Source: Legionella quateirensis
Lineage (GTDB): Bacteria > Pseudomonadota > Gammaproteobacteria > Legionellales > Legionellaceae
Length of the DNA stretch: 64,000 nt
NCBI RefSeq assembly: GCF_001467955.1
Contig: NZ_LNYR01000006.1
Coordinates: forward strand, 312,253 to 376,252
Direction: 5' to 3'
Below are positions 36,713 to 46,187 of the stretch, piece by piece. Made by a program: the position numbers and the translations under genes. Under the pieces are notes generated by a model. The model did no database searches, had not been told where the DNA came from, and worked only from the letters and a program-made list of their open reading frames with translations. Within the stretch, counting starts at the first letter, position 1, and each line of letters begins with the position of its first letter.

Positions 36713-36831
36713 CTTTCACCACTTATATATTTTATTGTCATAATTAGTACTTAAACACAGTTTAGTCTGTTCTACCACTTATCTATTTAACTAGCAAGAA
36801 CAGGGCATTTTATAGGTGAAAGGTTTACCTT

Positions 36832-37299
36832 TTACTTCGCTACCGGTAATTTAAAACCACGCCCACCAATAGCCGCAGTCAACGCTTGCAACGACATGTC
36901 TTCACCAGCCCAAAAAGTACCTTCACTTCCAGCAGGAATTTTTACCCCCTTCCACTGACACACTGCAATGGCTCCTTCGCAAGGAACCTGTTGTTCATGG
37001 CCTGGCCTCGATTCAATGCAAGTCAATTCAAATGGAGGTTTATCCACTGCCAATGCTGACCAGTTACCGGCCTGCAAACGTGTTGTCCATCCAGCACTGG
37101 CACCAGGATTGGTCACTGGATGAGTGATCCAAAGATCAGCACTGGTGAGATTATGGATAAATACCAATTTGCTGCTCTTTGATTTTAAAGTGACCGACTC
37201 ACCCTGGACAGCAACGGCCTGACATCCATCGGGGAGAGTAGATTCTGCCCACAGGCAAGCAGAGATTAGCAGTAAGCAAAAAGAGAATACTATTCTCAT
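36832..37299 (-). CDS. Small secreted Cys-containing protein
   Basis: This 155-aa protein has a Sec signal peptide (MRIVFSFCLLLISACLWA) and a mature part of ~137 residues with several Cys (DGCQAV, FELTCIES, QVPCEG, AVCQWKG), so disulfide bonds in the periplasm are likely. The strand-rich pattern (LVFIHNLTSADLWITHPV) suggests a beta-sandwich. The Cys in ISAC is not followed by a typical lipobox arrangement, so lipidation is less likely. I do not recognise the family. It lies between rnr and the Lem1-like gene, same strand, 119 bases from rnr. Confidence 0.8.
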   Translation of the reverse strand: MRIVFSFCLLLISACLWAESTLPDGCQAVAVQGESVTLKSKSSKLVFIHNLTSADLWITHPVTNPGASAGWTTRLQAGNWSALAVDKPPFELTCIESRPGHEQQVPCEGAIAVCQWKGVKIPAGSEGTFWAGEDMSLQALTAAIGGRGFKLPVAK

Positions 37300-37335
37300 G
37301 ACCAGCTCCAGAATTATTTTCCAAGATTATTAAGA

Positions 37336-40300
37336 TTATATAGTTATCATACCATTCTGACTAGCGACAACTTCCTTTCGCTCCAAAGAGCGGATTTCCT
37401 GTGCACATCCAAATAGCGTTTGTTTTGACTTCGTACGATGGATCTCAACAGTATTAATAACCGGGCTACGTTTTACAGTATCCAGGAGTCCGATTAATTG
37501 CTTTCTTTTTACATTAAAACCCAGGCACTCACTATTCATTTGCATGGTTTTAGGGATGTTCACTTCATCAGCGGCCTGTCGACGCGTGAATCCCGGTGTA
37601 TGATCATCACATAATTTAACTATTTTAGAAGTTGATTGTTCTGCAAAAATACCATAATGCCATAATCGTTTAATAGTTTTTAGCAATCCAAAATAAAACT
37701 CACTTATACTTGAATGTAAACTTCCCTCAACTTCAGCTTCGGTTGCACCCTTCAGCAAACGCTTTTTTAATTCCTTATCAGTACAGGTCTTCGCTAAAAG
37801 CTCACACCCCTGCCGTGCCAGCTCATATTGCTTATTTTGTCCAAAATAAGTTAATAAACTCAATTCTGCCTGCGGGGATTTCAACTCATTATTTATGATT
37901 TTTTTTGCATAAAACTGGGCCATATCGCGCAATACCACCAAATCCAGTTTTTGGGGATTTTTAATCATCGCCTCTTCCAGAGCATCAAATACAACAAAAC
38001 TTATATCGCGCTGTGGAAATTGTTGTAACAATCCTGAAACGGGATGCAGGTACTCAGTATTATTTTGAAATGAGTCAAAATAGTCCTCTAGTAATTGCAA
38101 TACTGATTTTTTCTGACCTGAATAATTCAAAAGATAGGCGCAAATCAGGGGGAGTTTTCTGGTATTAATTTCTTTCCAGGTCTCATATATTAAATGCCGC
38201 CAGTCCAATAAAACCTGATGATCTTTTAACTCCTTGTTCAATGGAAGCTGAGCACGAAACCACTCTTTTATGCGGGGTAATTCTCCCGCTATTTGCTCCT
38301 TGATTCCGTCAGGTATCCAGAATTTTTCAACTAGTTTCTCTAGATAAACTCGCGAAAAAGACAAGCGAGCAAGCGTTTTATTAAACTTCTTTTTAGAATA
38401 AAATAATGAGGTCTGTCCCAATCGGGCACTTCTAAATATTAATTCCCCCAGGATTTTATGACCAATTGAAGAATCACTATCTAAAGAGCGTTTTTTACTT
38501 AAATGTCGATTAGTGAATTTTGCCAACTCATCTAATTCGCTCTTTTGCCATGCTACTTTTGCAGAGGAAGGTGTTTCCGCTTTTGGAAATAGGACAGCAT
38601 GCTGTTGTTCTAAAACATGCAACACGAATTTATATTGTGCTGTTCCTTCCCAAAAGGACGTTTTATTTAATACCGGAATAGTAGCAACCAAATGCTTCTT
38701 ATTAAAATATTGAGTCACTCGGCTGATTTCAGGATTTTTTACTTGCTGAACCGCTGTAAGTGAACGATCATTAAGAAATTCTTTTAGTACAAGTGCAGCA
38801 CAGTCTTCGCTTACAATCAATTGGTGTAACAATGCATCAAATTTGCCGGCCTTTGTGTCGCTGGAACCTAATTCTTTAAACAATAAAGCAAGAGAATCGC
38901 TCAGTACATTATCCAGCTTATTTTTTTTAGCATAAAAGGCAAAACGCGATAAACCTTCTGCAAACCAGGGCTTATCATAATATTTAGCCATGTACTCAGC
39001 CAAACACCATACCACATTATGCCGACCCAAAAACTGATGAACATCCGCTTCATACAAGCCACTAAATAATTGGGCACGTTTTTTATCGTGATTTAAAATG
39101 CTATGAAATAATTGAATTGCATTAGTTTTATGCCGAATATTGGCCAATAATCCAAATACTTCATCATCACTAAAATGATTGACTATCGATTCAAGGGTGG
39201 CTGGATTAATGTCTTTTGCCAGATGTTCTACCGTCGTGGACATACGTCGTTCAAACCACTGGACTTTTGGAGATCCGGCTGTAACCCCCTCAAGGCCATA
39301 AAAAACATTCAACGAGTTTTCAAAGAGTACGTGCTGGAGCAATAACGCCAAACCTGCAGGCGATTTATCTAATATCAGTTCAGGAGTTGTTCCCAATATT
39401 CGTACACTGAACTCTTTTTGAAATTGTCCTGCACTTCTCACCTGGCCTGATTCGGATAAATACCCAATCACTCTGCCTGATTGATCAAAAAGTGGTTCAT
39501 TTTCCTGTACGGCCCCGGTTTGAATTAGTGGAAGAGGTTCTTCATTAACATAGGTAATGGCTTCATTAGTATCATTAATAAATCCAATCTTTTGGCCCAC
39601 TGAATTATATAACCCAATGTCTCTTTTACGCTCCAAATCAACACGTTCAATGGTGACTTGAGAACCATATAAATTAAAACTCTGTAGCGTTTGATTGGGA
39701 TCGTTGCTCAAAATGGTTACTGACTCGCGTACCTTCTGATAATGTGTTTCTATAGCTCTGATCAACAAATCAAAACGTAAGGAAGGGTACATCTGGCTAT
39801 AATAGTTATACAACACCCGCAAAGCCTGTTCCCCGTGCTCCTTGCCTTGATTTATTCGCTGATTAGCATGTTCTTCCAATTGAAACAACAATGCATTTAC
39901 CCTGTATTCAATACACATTTTTAGAGTTTTAAACCGCTTGGCTAACCAATCTTCATTGGGTTCAGATTGTTTCAGTAATCGCAGGTTAATGCGTTTTAAA
40001 TGTTCCTTAAACTCAGCGGTATTGGAATTTGATTCATCTGAAACAAGGATGTTCTTATTAAATTCGGTCTGACTCAGTGTTAAACTGAGCAACGTATATC
40101 GATCAATTAGCTGTTTTAATAGTTCAGATGAACTTGTCGCAACAAAATCAGCTGAAACCAACAACTGCTCTATCATTGATCCACCAAAACATCCCTCGGT
40201 TTTAAGAACTGACTTGGCCGGAAGTGACTTAGCCGATGTGGGTATTTGATGTGTCTTAAACAGTATGTCTTCCGGCTGTATTAAACGGTTTTGTATCAAC

Positions 40301-41310
40301 ATCAGGCACTGTTTATCAGGCACACTTGATTCATAACAGAATAAAAACAGCAACTCCATAAACATCTGATGTTCTTCCATCCCTCCCTGGATAGTGTTCT
40401 TTAAACAATAATCAACAATTAAAAAATACTGAATCGGATTCAAGCCATTTAGAAATTCAATTTGTGTTTCTGAATCCATCTTCTTTAAAAGGTCATGGAT
40501 CATCATAATAAATGGCAATGCGACAGATGTATCAGGATCAAATGCTGATTGATAATAAGAGCAAATGGCCCACAACGTTTCTAAATGAAGAGGAAAAGGA
40601 TAGGCATCAATGCTGGCTCTCAATTCAGTCAACTTATCCAGCTCATTGGTTCCTGGAGAAAAAATGAGCAATAAAAAGCGGAGGGACATCATGTCCGTTG
40701 CCTGATTTACATAGGAATCAAGATAACGGGTAAACCACCCGGAAAAATCAGGTTGGCGTAAAAACTGAAATAAGCTGTTTCGTTTAATTGCCTCCAATTC
40801 CTTATTATTATTACTAAAAAAAACATCCAGCAAAATCTGTACATTGGGATCATGATTCAAGCGAGCTAATGCTCTTAATGAAGGTTCGCTGGACTGTTCA
40901 AGTACTTGAATTAATTCATCAGGACCTTGCTTTTGCAAAGCGGTGATTACAGGCCAGGCCTCTGAAAAATCCTTTAATTGATTGCAGATTTGAGAACTGA
41001 ATGCGCTATTATCAATACCCTCTACGTCATGATGTAATTCAGGAGCGGCAATTAGATATTTTCCTAATTGCTGACGTAATTCCTCGGGAGCATAGCTAGC
41101 TACAATTGGAAAAATTGCATAATGTGCAGGAAATTGAATGTTCGAAATGCTCTGGGCATGCTGTTTATTCCAGTTTACAGGAATTTGTCTACTAAAAAAA
41201 TCCGTTAAAGAATCAGAATCTTCATTAAAATGTTTTAGCAGCCAAACCTTTAAAGCAGGACTTCTTAATTGTTGAATTTGTGATTTTACGATGTCTATTA
41301 ACAGCTTCAT
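37336..41310 (-). CDS. Very large Lem1-like protein, candidate Dot/Icm effector
   Basis: This 1324-aa protein has no signal peptide and no clear enzyme motif. Most of it is predicted all-helical. At ~540-640 two short stretches (VGQKIGFINDTNEAITYV and SGRVIGYLSESGQVRS) look like a duplicated beta unit resembling PRC-barrel strands. Position, size and strand near rnr, rlmB, rpiA and the cN-II gene match my recollection of the Lem1 effector gene of L. pneumophila, so it is probably the same gene. ATG 41310 with AAGGA 8 bases upstream is preferred to the open frame start at 41346. Biochemical function is unknown. Confidence 0.8.
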   Translation of the reverse strand: MKLLIDIVKSQIQQLRSPALKVWLLKHFNEDSDSLTDFFSRQIPVNWNKQHAQSISNIQFPAHYAIFPIVASYAPEELRQQLGKYLIAAPELHHDVEGIDNSAFSSQICNQLKDFSEAWPVITALQKQGPDELIQVLEQSSEPSLRALARLNHDPNVQILLDVFFSNNNKELEAIKRNSLFQFLRQPDFSGWFTRYLDSYVNQATDMMSLRFLLLIFSPGTNELDKLTELRASIDAYPFPLHLETLWAICSYYQSAFDPDTSVALPFIMMIHDLLKKMDSETQIEFLNGLNPIQYFLIVDYCLKNTIQGGMEEHQMFMELLFLFCYESSVPDKQCLMLIQNRLIQPEDILFKTHQIPTSAKSLPAKSVLKTEGCFGGSMIEQLLVSADFVATSSSELLKQLIDRYTLLSLTLSQTEFNKNILVSDESNSNTAEFKEHLKRINLRLLKQSEPNEDWLAKRFKTLKMCIEYRVNALLFQLEEHANQRINQGKEHGEQALRVLYNYYSQMYPSLRFDLLIRAIETHYQKVRESVTILSNDPNQTLQSFNLYGSQVTIERVDLERKRDIGLYNSVGQKIGFINDTNEAITYVNEEPLPLIQTGAVQENEPLFDQSGRVIGYLSESGQVRSAGQFQKEFSVRILGTTPELILDKSPAGLALLLQHVLFENSLNVFYGLEGVTAGSPKVQWFERRMSTTVEHLAKDINPATLESIVNHFSDDEVFGLLANIRHKTNAIQLFHSILNHDKKRAQLFSGLYEADVHQFLGRHNVVWCLAEYMAKYYDKPWFAEGLSRFAFYAKKNKLDNVLSDSLALLFKELGSSDTKAGKFDALLHQLIVSEDCAALVLKEFLNDRSLTAVQQVKNPEISRVTQYFNKKHLVATIPVLNKTSFWEGTAQYKFVLHVLEQQHAVLFPKAETPSSAKVAWQKSELDELAKFTNRHLSKKRSLDSDSSIGHKILGELIFRSARLGQTSLFYSKKKFNKTLARLSFSRVYLEKLVEKFWIPDGIKEQIAGELPRIKEWFRAQLPLNKELKDHQVLLDWRHLIYETWKEINTRKLPLICAYLLNYSGQKKSVLQLLEDYFDSFQNNTEYLHPVSGLLQQFPQRDISFVVFDALEEAMIKNPQKLDLVVLRDMAQFYAKKIINNELKSPQAELSLLTYFGQNKQYELARQGCELLAKTCTDKELKKRLLKGATEAEVEGSLHSSISEFYFGLLKTIKRLWHYGIFAEQSTSKIVKLCDDHTPGFTRRQAADEVNIPKTMQMNSECLGFNVKRKQLIGLLDTVKRSPVINTVEIHRTKSKQTLFGCAQEIRSLERKEVVASQNGMITI

Positions 41311-41477
41311 ACCACTTTTCCTTAAAACCGCAAAAATCCCTGGCACTTTATTCCATCAAGAACAATAATTTAATATACAGATAATCTGTTGATTTGAACA
41401 TGTAGAAAGGCACACTTCAATAATATACACACTGTGGTTATAAGATCACTACAATTTTGATAGAATATTAGGAGTTA

Positions 41478-41534
41478 TTGACAATTCATCAATTTATTCC
41501 CAACGTCGCGGGACGTCGAATTCGGAATTGTCAA
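41478..41534. promoter_or_regulatory. Nested inverted repeat upstream of the YaiI-like gene
   Basis: TTGACAATTC (41478-41487) pairs with GAATTGTCAA (41525-41534). A second hairpin ACGTC-GCGG-GACGT lies inside. The left arm contains TTGACA, a consensus -35 box, so it may be an operator or only a mobile remnant. A G+C-rich core in an AT-rich surround suggests the latter. Confidence 0.4.
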
Positions 41535-41583
41535 CGGCACTTTAACTTAAATCCATAACGCACCCTGATAAGGATGAAACATA

Positions 41584-42030
41584 ATGCATATATGGGTAGA
41601 CGCTGATGCCTGTCCCAAAATAATTAAAGAAATTTTATTTCGCGCGGCCATACGCACAAAAACCCAGCTGACCTTGGTCGCTAACGCATTCCTCACGTAC
41701 CCCAACTCACCATTCATACGTTCCGTTCAGGTAGAAAAAGGTTTTGATCAAGCCGATCACTACATCGTCAGTCATTTAAACGCTCACGATATAGTAATAA
41801 CCGCAGATATACCTCTTGCAGCGGATGTTGTAGCAAAACACGGCTTGGCCATAAACCCCAGAGGAGAAATTTATACGGCAAACAACATCAAACAACGATT
41901 AAATTTAAGAGATATAAATGAGCAATTGCGCTCTACGGGAGAACGTATTGGTGGGCCATCAGCATTGAGCATTAAAGAAAAAACTGCTTTTGCCAATGCT
42001 CTTGATCGCTGCCTGGCTAAAAAAGCATAA
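41584..42030 (+). CDS. UPF0178 / YaiI-YqxD family protein
   Basis: This 148-aa protein begins MHIWVDADACPKIIKEIL, the acidic N-terminal signature of the family, followed by VEKGFDQADHYIVSHL and DIVITADIPLA with more conserved Asp. These spaced acidic residues resemble a PIN-like nuclease centre. RIGGPSALSIKEKTAFANALDR at the end is typical. Length matches E. coli YaiI (~152 aa). The biological role is unknown; the fold suggests RNA cleavage. Confidence 0.92.
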   Translation: MHIWVDADACPKIIKEILFRAAIRTKTQLTLVANAFLTYPNSPFIRSVQVEKGFDQADHYIVSHLNAHDIVITADIPLAADVVAKHGLAINPRGEIYTANNIKQRLNLRDINEQLRSTGERIGGPSALSIKEKTAFANALDRCLAKKA

Positions 42031-42116
42031 CACTATTTTAACACTTAATGACTTATAATTTGACAAACAATCTCCAGCCACCTAGAGTTTAAGTAAATCT
42101 TGATTAGGCTATAAAC

Positions 42117-42845
42117 ATGAAAAAAATATTCTTCATAATCTTGTTTATTAGCAGTTCTCTACTTTATGGAACCACGGTCAAAGTGGGTTTTATTATTACG
42201 CCTCCCTACGCAGTCTATGCAGATGATGACGAAAAACATTTTTATGGGTTTACCGTTGACCTGATGGATGAGCTGTGTAAGAGAATTAATATCGACTGCA
42301 TCTATAAACCCATCACATTTAATAATGAACTGGCTGAACTGCAAAATGGTACTATTGATCTTGCGTTCACTCAAATACCCATTACAAGCGACGCCACAGG
42401 TAATTTTTTATTTAGTCTTCCTTATTTAATCAGTGATGGTCAATTTGTCACACTAAGTCAAAACAAAATTGATACTGTCAGCGATCTGAAAACTAAACGT
42501 ATTGGCGTTATTACTGATACCTTGTATCAAATACTGCTTAATTCAAATTATGATGATGGACAAATCACGCGATATTCAAATTTTTCAGATATGGTATCAG
42601 GGCTTGAAAATAATAAGATTGACGCTATTTTTATTAATAATCACCTGGCCCATTATATGATTTATAATGTGTCATTAGGTATCAAAATGATTGGCAAACA
42701 AGTTCCTATTGGAGAGGGTTATGGAATACTCGCACTCCAAACCAATAAGGCATTAATTGATAATATTAACAAGGCTCTTCTCAGCATGGAGTCTGATGGA
42801 ACTTATCTCAATATCTACACACTATACTTTGGTGAAGATAAGTAA
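42117..42845 (+). CDS. Periplasmic amino-acid-binding protein (SBP family 3)
   Basis: This 242-aa protein has a signal peptide (MKKIFFIILFISSSLLYG) and the bacterial family-3 fold: VKVGFIITPPYAVYADDDEK then FYGFTVDLMDELCKRINI. No transporter genes are beside it, so it is either an orphan binding protein or a sensor-type part. A second binding protein is encoded at 15.3-16.1 kb with its own transporter, and the two are not close copies. The signal peptide lacks a lipobox. The ligand cannot be inferred. Confidence 0.88.
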   Translation: MKKIFFIILFISSSLLYGTTVKVGFIITPPYAVYADDDEKHFYGFTVDLMDELCKRINIDCIYKPITFNNELAELQNGTIDLAFTQIPITSDATGNFLFSLPYLISDGQFVTLSQNKIDTVSDLKTKRIGVITDTLYQILLNSNYDDGQITRYSNFSDMVSGLENNKIDAIFINNHLAHYMIYNVSLGIKMIGKQVPIGEGYGILALQTNKALIDNINKALLSMESDGTYLNIYTLYFGEDK

Positions 42846-42951
42846 GCATTTCTGCACCTAACCAGGTTCTCTTATCCCCTTTGAAAGAATGCTGGATTCA
42901 CCCCCACAAATAAGGTTAAACTATTCAGCTTTTTAATCAGTAGGATAGATT

Positions 42952-43542
42952 ATGTACCACGATATCAATCCCTCAGTTATCACTGATCTACATAAAAACT
43001 GCATCATCCAATGGAAATCTTCAGGGATCGAATACCAACATAAACAATTTCATCAACTGGTTGAAGAAAATCATGCATTTAATTATCAATTATGGCATGC
43101 CGAAGATCGCGCTCGCAGAGATGACATGGGTTTTGAATTTGTGTATCAAGCGAAACGAGAAATAGATGCCTGTAATCAATTAAGAAATAATCGCATGGAG
43201 GCTATGGATGAATGGCTGTTTCATTTATTGCAACCAGCAAATCCAACTCAATGTCCGGTTAATTCAGAATCACCAGGGATGATTATTGACCGTCTATCCA
43301 TATTAGCCTTGAAGTCCTATCATATGGCCTTACAGACAAAACGCTCTGATGTCAGCGAAGAGCATAAAAAAACCTGTACTCAGAAATTGGCCATCATACA
43401 TAATCAATTAGAGCAATTATCACTTTGTCTGGGACAACTTCTTAATGAAGTACAAGCAAAAACACGTACTTTTAGAATATATCACCAGTTTAAAATGTAC
43501 AATGACCCTACGTTAAACCCTGAATTGTACTCTGCGGGCTAG
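42952..43542 (+). CDS. DUF4254 family protein
   Basis: This 196-aa cytosolic helical protein fits DUF4254 by NYQLWHAEDRARRDDMGFEF and AKREIDACNQLRNNRMEAMDEW, then SPGMIIDRLSILALKSYHM. The family is often encoded near glycosyltransferase or sugar genes in other bacteria but is uncharacterised. Its 3' end overlaps the end of the convergent 634-aa gene by 35 bases, unusual for a tail-to-tail pair. GTAGGAT lies before the start. Confidence 0.85.
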   Translation: MYHDINPSVITDLHKNCIIQWKSSGIEYQHKQFHQLVEENHAFNYQLWHAEDRARRDDMGFEFVYQAKREIDACNQLRNNRMEAMDEWLFHLLQPANPTQCPVNSESPGMIIDRLSILALKSYHMALQTKRSDVSEEHKKTCTQKLAIIHNQLEQLSLCLGQLLNEVQAKTRTFRIYHQFKMYNDPTLNPELYSAG

Positions 43543-45412
43543 AGGTATATATTGAAAAATCCTGTTCACTTTTAGCGTGGCGGATATCTGATTTGGTTGA
43601 TTTATTATTAAAAAATCCATAATGTTTCGAGGTAGTGGGCGACGATTTCTGGGAATCAGTCCGGAGATTTTTGCTCTGGATTGACTCCCCTGGCGTCTCG
43701 GTTTGCAGCACTACCTTGGCGGTGACAGGATCTTTGACCGTTTGTGGTTCTACATCAGCCGCAAGATCTACCTGTCCTAATGGGGCGCGTCCTAACCCTC
43801 TTGCCAAGGCTCTGAGCGACAGGATCAAACCGAAGAATAAGGCACTGAATACCGATAAAACATACATTATTGGCGTATCCTGGTAATGCCCCTGATCGTC
43901 CATTTCCTGTAATGGATTCCCCGCAAAATCAACAAATTTTTGTCCTTTGCCAAAACCGGAAAATAAGGAACGGAATACTTCAAACCATTCTTGAAAGAAA
44001 AACTGAGGTGACCGATCCAGAAAGAGACCGTCTTTAAGCGACTGTTGAAAAGAATCCGGCTCAAGTAAATTAGCAGTTCCATCCAATAGATTATTCTTCA
44101 TATCTATCAATTCATGATAGGGATGATTTTCTGGATCATCCTTTTTGTTTAATTGAATATAAGTTGAAACCAGGGAATGAATTGCGAAACTTACCATAAA
44201 TACAAGACCAAGAATGACGCAGCTGACAAGTAAAGCTGGCGGGAACGCGATACCAGTTAATACCAGTATCGATCCAACTAAAAACAAGATACTTGCCAAA
44301 GCGCTGTAAGCATATAATCCATTTTTTATCCCTAATAATGCAGCAGATAAATAAGTACGGGTTGATTGCTGTTTCAGCACATTTCGCTTTTCTTCAAAAC
44401 TGTTGATTAACTTATAAACGTCCATTTCCAAACAACGAATGGCAATCAGGTCCTCTAAACTATGATTGAATTTGCCTCTCAATGCTAATAATTGCGCGTA
44501 GCTGGTTTCCATTACCTTGGTAATCAAAGCCAGTTCGCATTTGGTCTGAGTGACAAACAATCTGAGTTGAAAATCATATTCTTCATATAAACGAGTAACA
44601 ACACAGGCAACAGTATATATAGCGCAAATAATGGCCATGGAGGTCAACATGGGTGACGATAATATCGCCAGTCCTAATACGCCCACATACAGATACAATC
44701 CATCAATAAAACCACCTGCGGCTACTGCAGCAAAAGCCAGGCATCGTGTATTAAATGACTGACGTTTCATTTGTTTCAGATAAGTTTCACTTTCTTCCTG
44801 AGTTAATGTCCGCAATTTTTTGATTTCAAGCAATAATTCCGCATTGGCAGTCATCATGACCTTTCGGTCTTCCACCATTTTTCGCAGCCAGAATCGATTG
44901 GCTGCGGCAAAAATGCCCAGGAATAATCCAACCGGGGCGATAAGATATTTTAAATCGATACCACCAATTAAACTGATGGCTACTATCGCGCTTCGAAACC
45001 CTTTGTAGGCATTTTTCAGACCTTTCATAATGTCACGGAAATAAGGCCAGGCTGTAGCGATGAATTTTTTAACATAATCATTCTTTTCTTTTTCAAATCG
45101 GGTTGCCAGGAAAGAAAATGAAACCAGGAATAGAGATTCAATGGAGATTGCGATGATTCCGCCAGGGGTCATCATTATGTCATGCATCAAATCATTGCTA
45201 CCGTTGGGAATACACAGGTCAAAGAAATATTTGAACATGCTGTAAGAAGAACTGAGGGAATCTAAAATTGCGTAGGCGTAATATACAGTGCGATCTTTAT
45301 CGAGTTTTTCTGCCAGGATTCGACTTTGCGCGTCGATACGGCCAGCAATTGCTAGAATGAAAACTAAATCTACAGGTTTTATAGCTTGATTTTCATCACT
45401 CTTAAGAGACAT
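43508..45412 (-). CDS. Polytopic membrane protein, candidate effector
   Basis: This 634-aa protein has about eight to ten hydrophobic segments in clusters (IAISIESLFLVSFSFLA, LIAPVGLFLGIFAAANRFW, ASILFLVGSILVLTGIAFPP, ALLVSCVILGLVFMVSFA, MYVLSVFSALFFGLILSL), alternating with Glu/Lys-rich helices. The C-terminal ~90 residues are hydrophilic and Ser/Thr-rich, an arrangement typical of Dot/Icm substrate tails. No enzyme motif is visible. I recall a translocated protein listed at this locus in L. pneumophila but cannot confirm it. The 3' end overlaps the DUF4254 gene. Confidence 0.75.
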   Translation of the reverse strand: MSLKSDENQAIKPVDLVFILAIAGRIDAQSRILAEKLDKDRTVYYAYAILDSLSSSYSMFKYFFDLCIPNGSNDLMHDIMMTPGGIIAISIESLFLVSFSFLATRFEKEKNDYVKKFIATAWPYFRDIMKGLKNAYKGFRSAIVAISLIGGIDLKYLIAPVGLFLGIFAAANRFWLRKMVEDRKVMMTANAELLLEIKKLRTLTQEESETYLKQMKRQSFNTRCLAFAAVAAGGFIDGLYLYVGVLGLAILSSPMLTSMAIICAIYTVACVVTRLYEEYDFQLRLFVTQTKCELALITKVMETSYAQLLALRGKFNHSLEDLIAIRCLEMDVYKLINSFEEKRNVLKQQSTRTYLSAALLGIKNGLYAYSALASILFLVGSILVLTGIAFPPALLVSCVILGLVFMVSFAIHSLVSTYIQLNKKDDPENHPYHELIDMKNNLLDGTANLLEPDSFQQSLKDGLFLDRSPQFFFQEWFEVFRSLFSGFGKGQKFVDFAGNPLQEMDDQGHYQDTPIMYVLSVFSALFFGLILSLRALARGLGRAPLGQVDLAADVEPQTVKDPVTAKVVLQTETPGESIQSKNLRTDSQKSSPTTSKHYGFFNNKSTKSDIRHAKSEQDFSIYTSSPQSTIQGLT

Positions 45413-45668
45413 TCGTGCACATATGGGCCATCAGCTAAGATTGCGCAACATTGTATGCATTATTGCTCTTGATGTCAATAAACTTTTCAGCCTGAATTAA
45501 AAAAATACAAATAATTAGGGCGGTTTTAGATTTTATCACAATCAAAGAGAAAAAATATGAATAAATTTCAAATTTCTTTAACTAATCTCATTCACGTACT
45601 GTGACTTAAGACGCAAACCTGATACGATATTGCACTAATAATTACATATAACCCTAATTGAGGATTAG

Positions 45669-46187
45669 ATGAGATCAATACTTGCTCTCTTTTTATTTAT
45701 GTCACTATTGACTGGACCCATTATGGCAAAAAGTGAAGTACAGATTTATGGTTATGTTGAGAAAGCTACCTTAGTTGATAAAAATCTCACTCTTTCAGCA
45801 AAATTGGATACTGGTGCAAAATCAGCATCATTAAACGCAGTAAATATCACTGAAATCGATGTAAAAGGGGTGCCTTATTTACGTTTTACTGTACCCACTA
45901 AAAATGGCGACCATATTTTTGAGTGCGAATATATAGGTAAAGTTAAAATTAAAGTCAGAGCCAGCGAAACAAATCCCGGGTTATTAAAATCCACTCCCAT
46001 CAAGCGTCCAGTGGTTCTACTAAATGTCAAACTGGGAGATAAAGTCAGAGCCATTCAGGTTAATTTAACGAACCGAAAACGCTTCCTATACCCATTGCTT
46101 CTGGGAAGAGACGCAATTATAGATTTCGATGGTGCTGTTGATCCCGCCCTTACCTTTACTTTGAAATCCAAGAGCCTTACTAAATAA
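45669..46187 (+). CDS. ATP-dependent-Zn-protease-like / RimB-type retropepsin, periplasmic
   Basis: This 172-aa protein has a signal peptide (LALFLFMSLLTGPIMAKS). The mature protein carries SAKLDTGAKSASLNA, the Asp-Thr-Gly-Ala centre of Zn_protease/RimB retropepsin-like proteases. YPLLLGRDAIIDFDGAVDP closes the domain. It is coupled to the next gene by a 1-base overlap (TAATG). In many proteobacteria it sits with a transglutaminase-7TM protein and an ATP-grasp ligase, as here, and is thought to process or recognise their peptide product. Confidence 0.88.
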   Translation: MRSILALFLFMSLLTGPIMAKSEVQIYGYVEKATLVDKNLTLSAKLDTGAKSASLNAVNITEIDVKGVPYLRFTVPTKNGDHIFECEYIGKVKIKVRASETNPGLLKSTPIKRPVVLLNVKLGDKVRAIQVNLTNRKRFLYPLLLGRDAIIDFDGAVDPALTFTLKSKSLTK

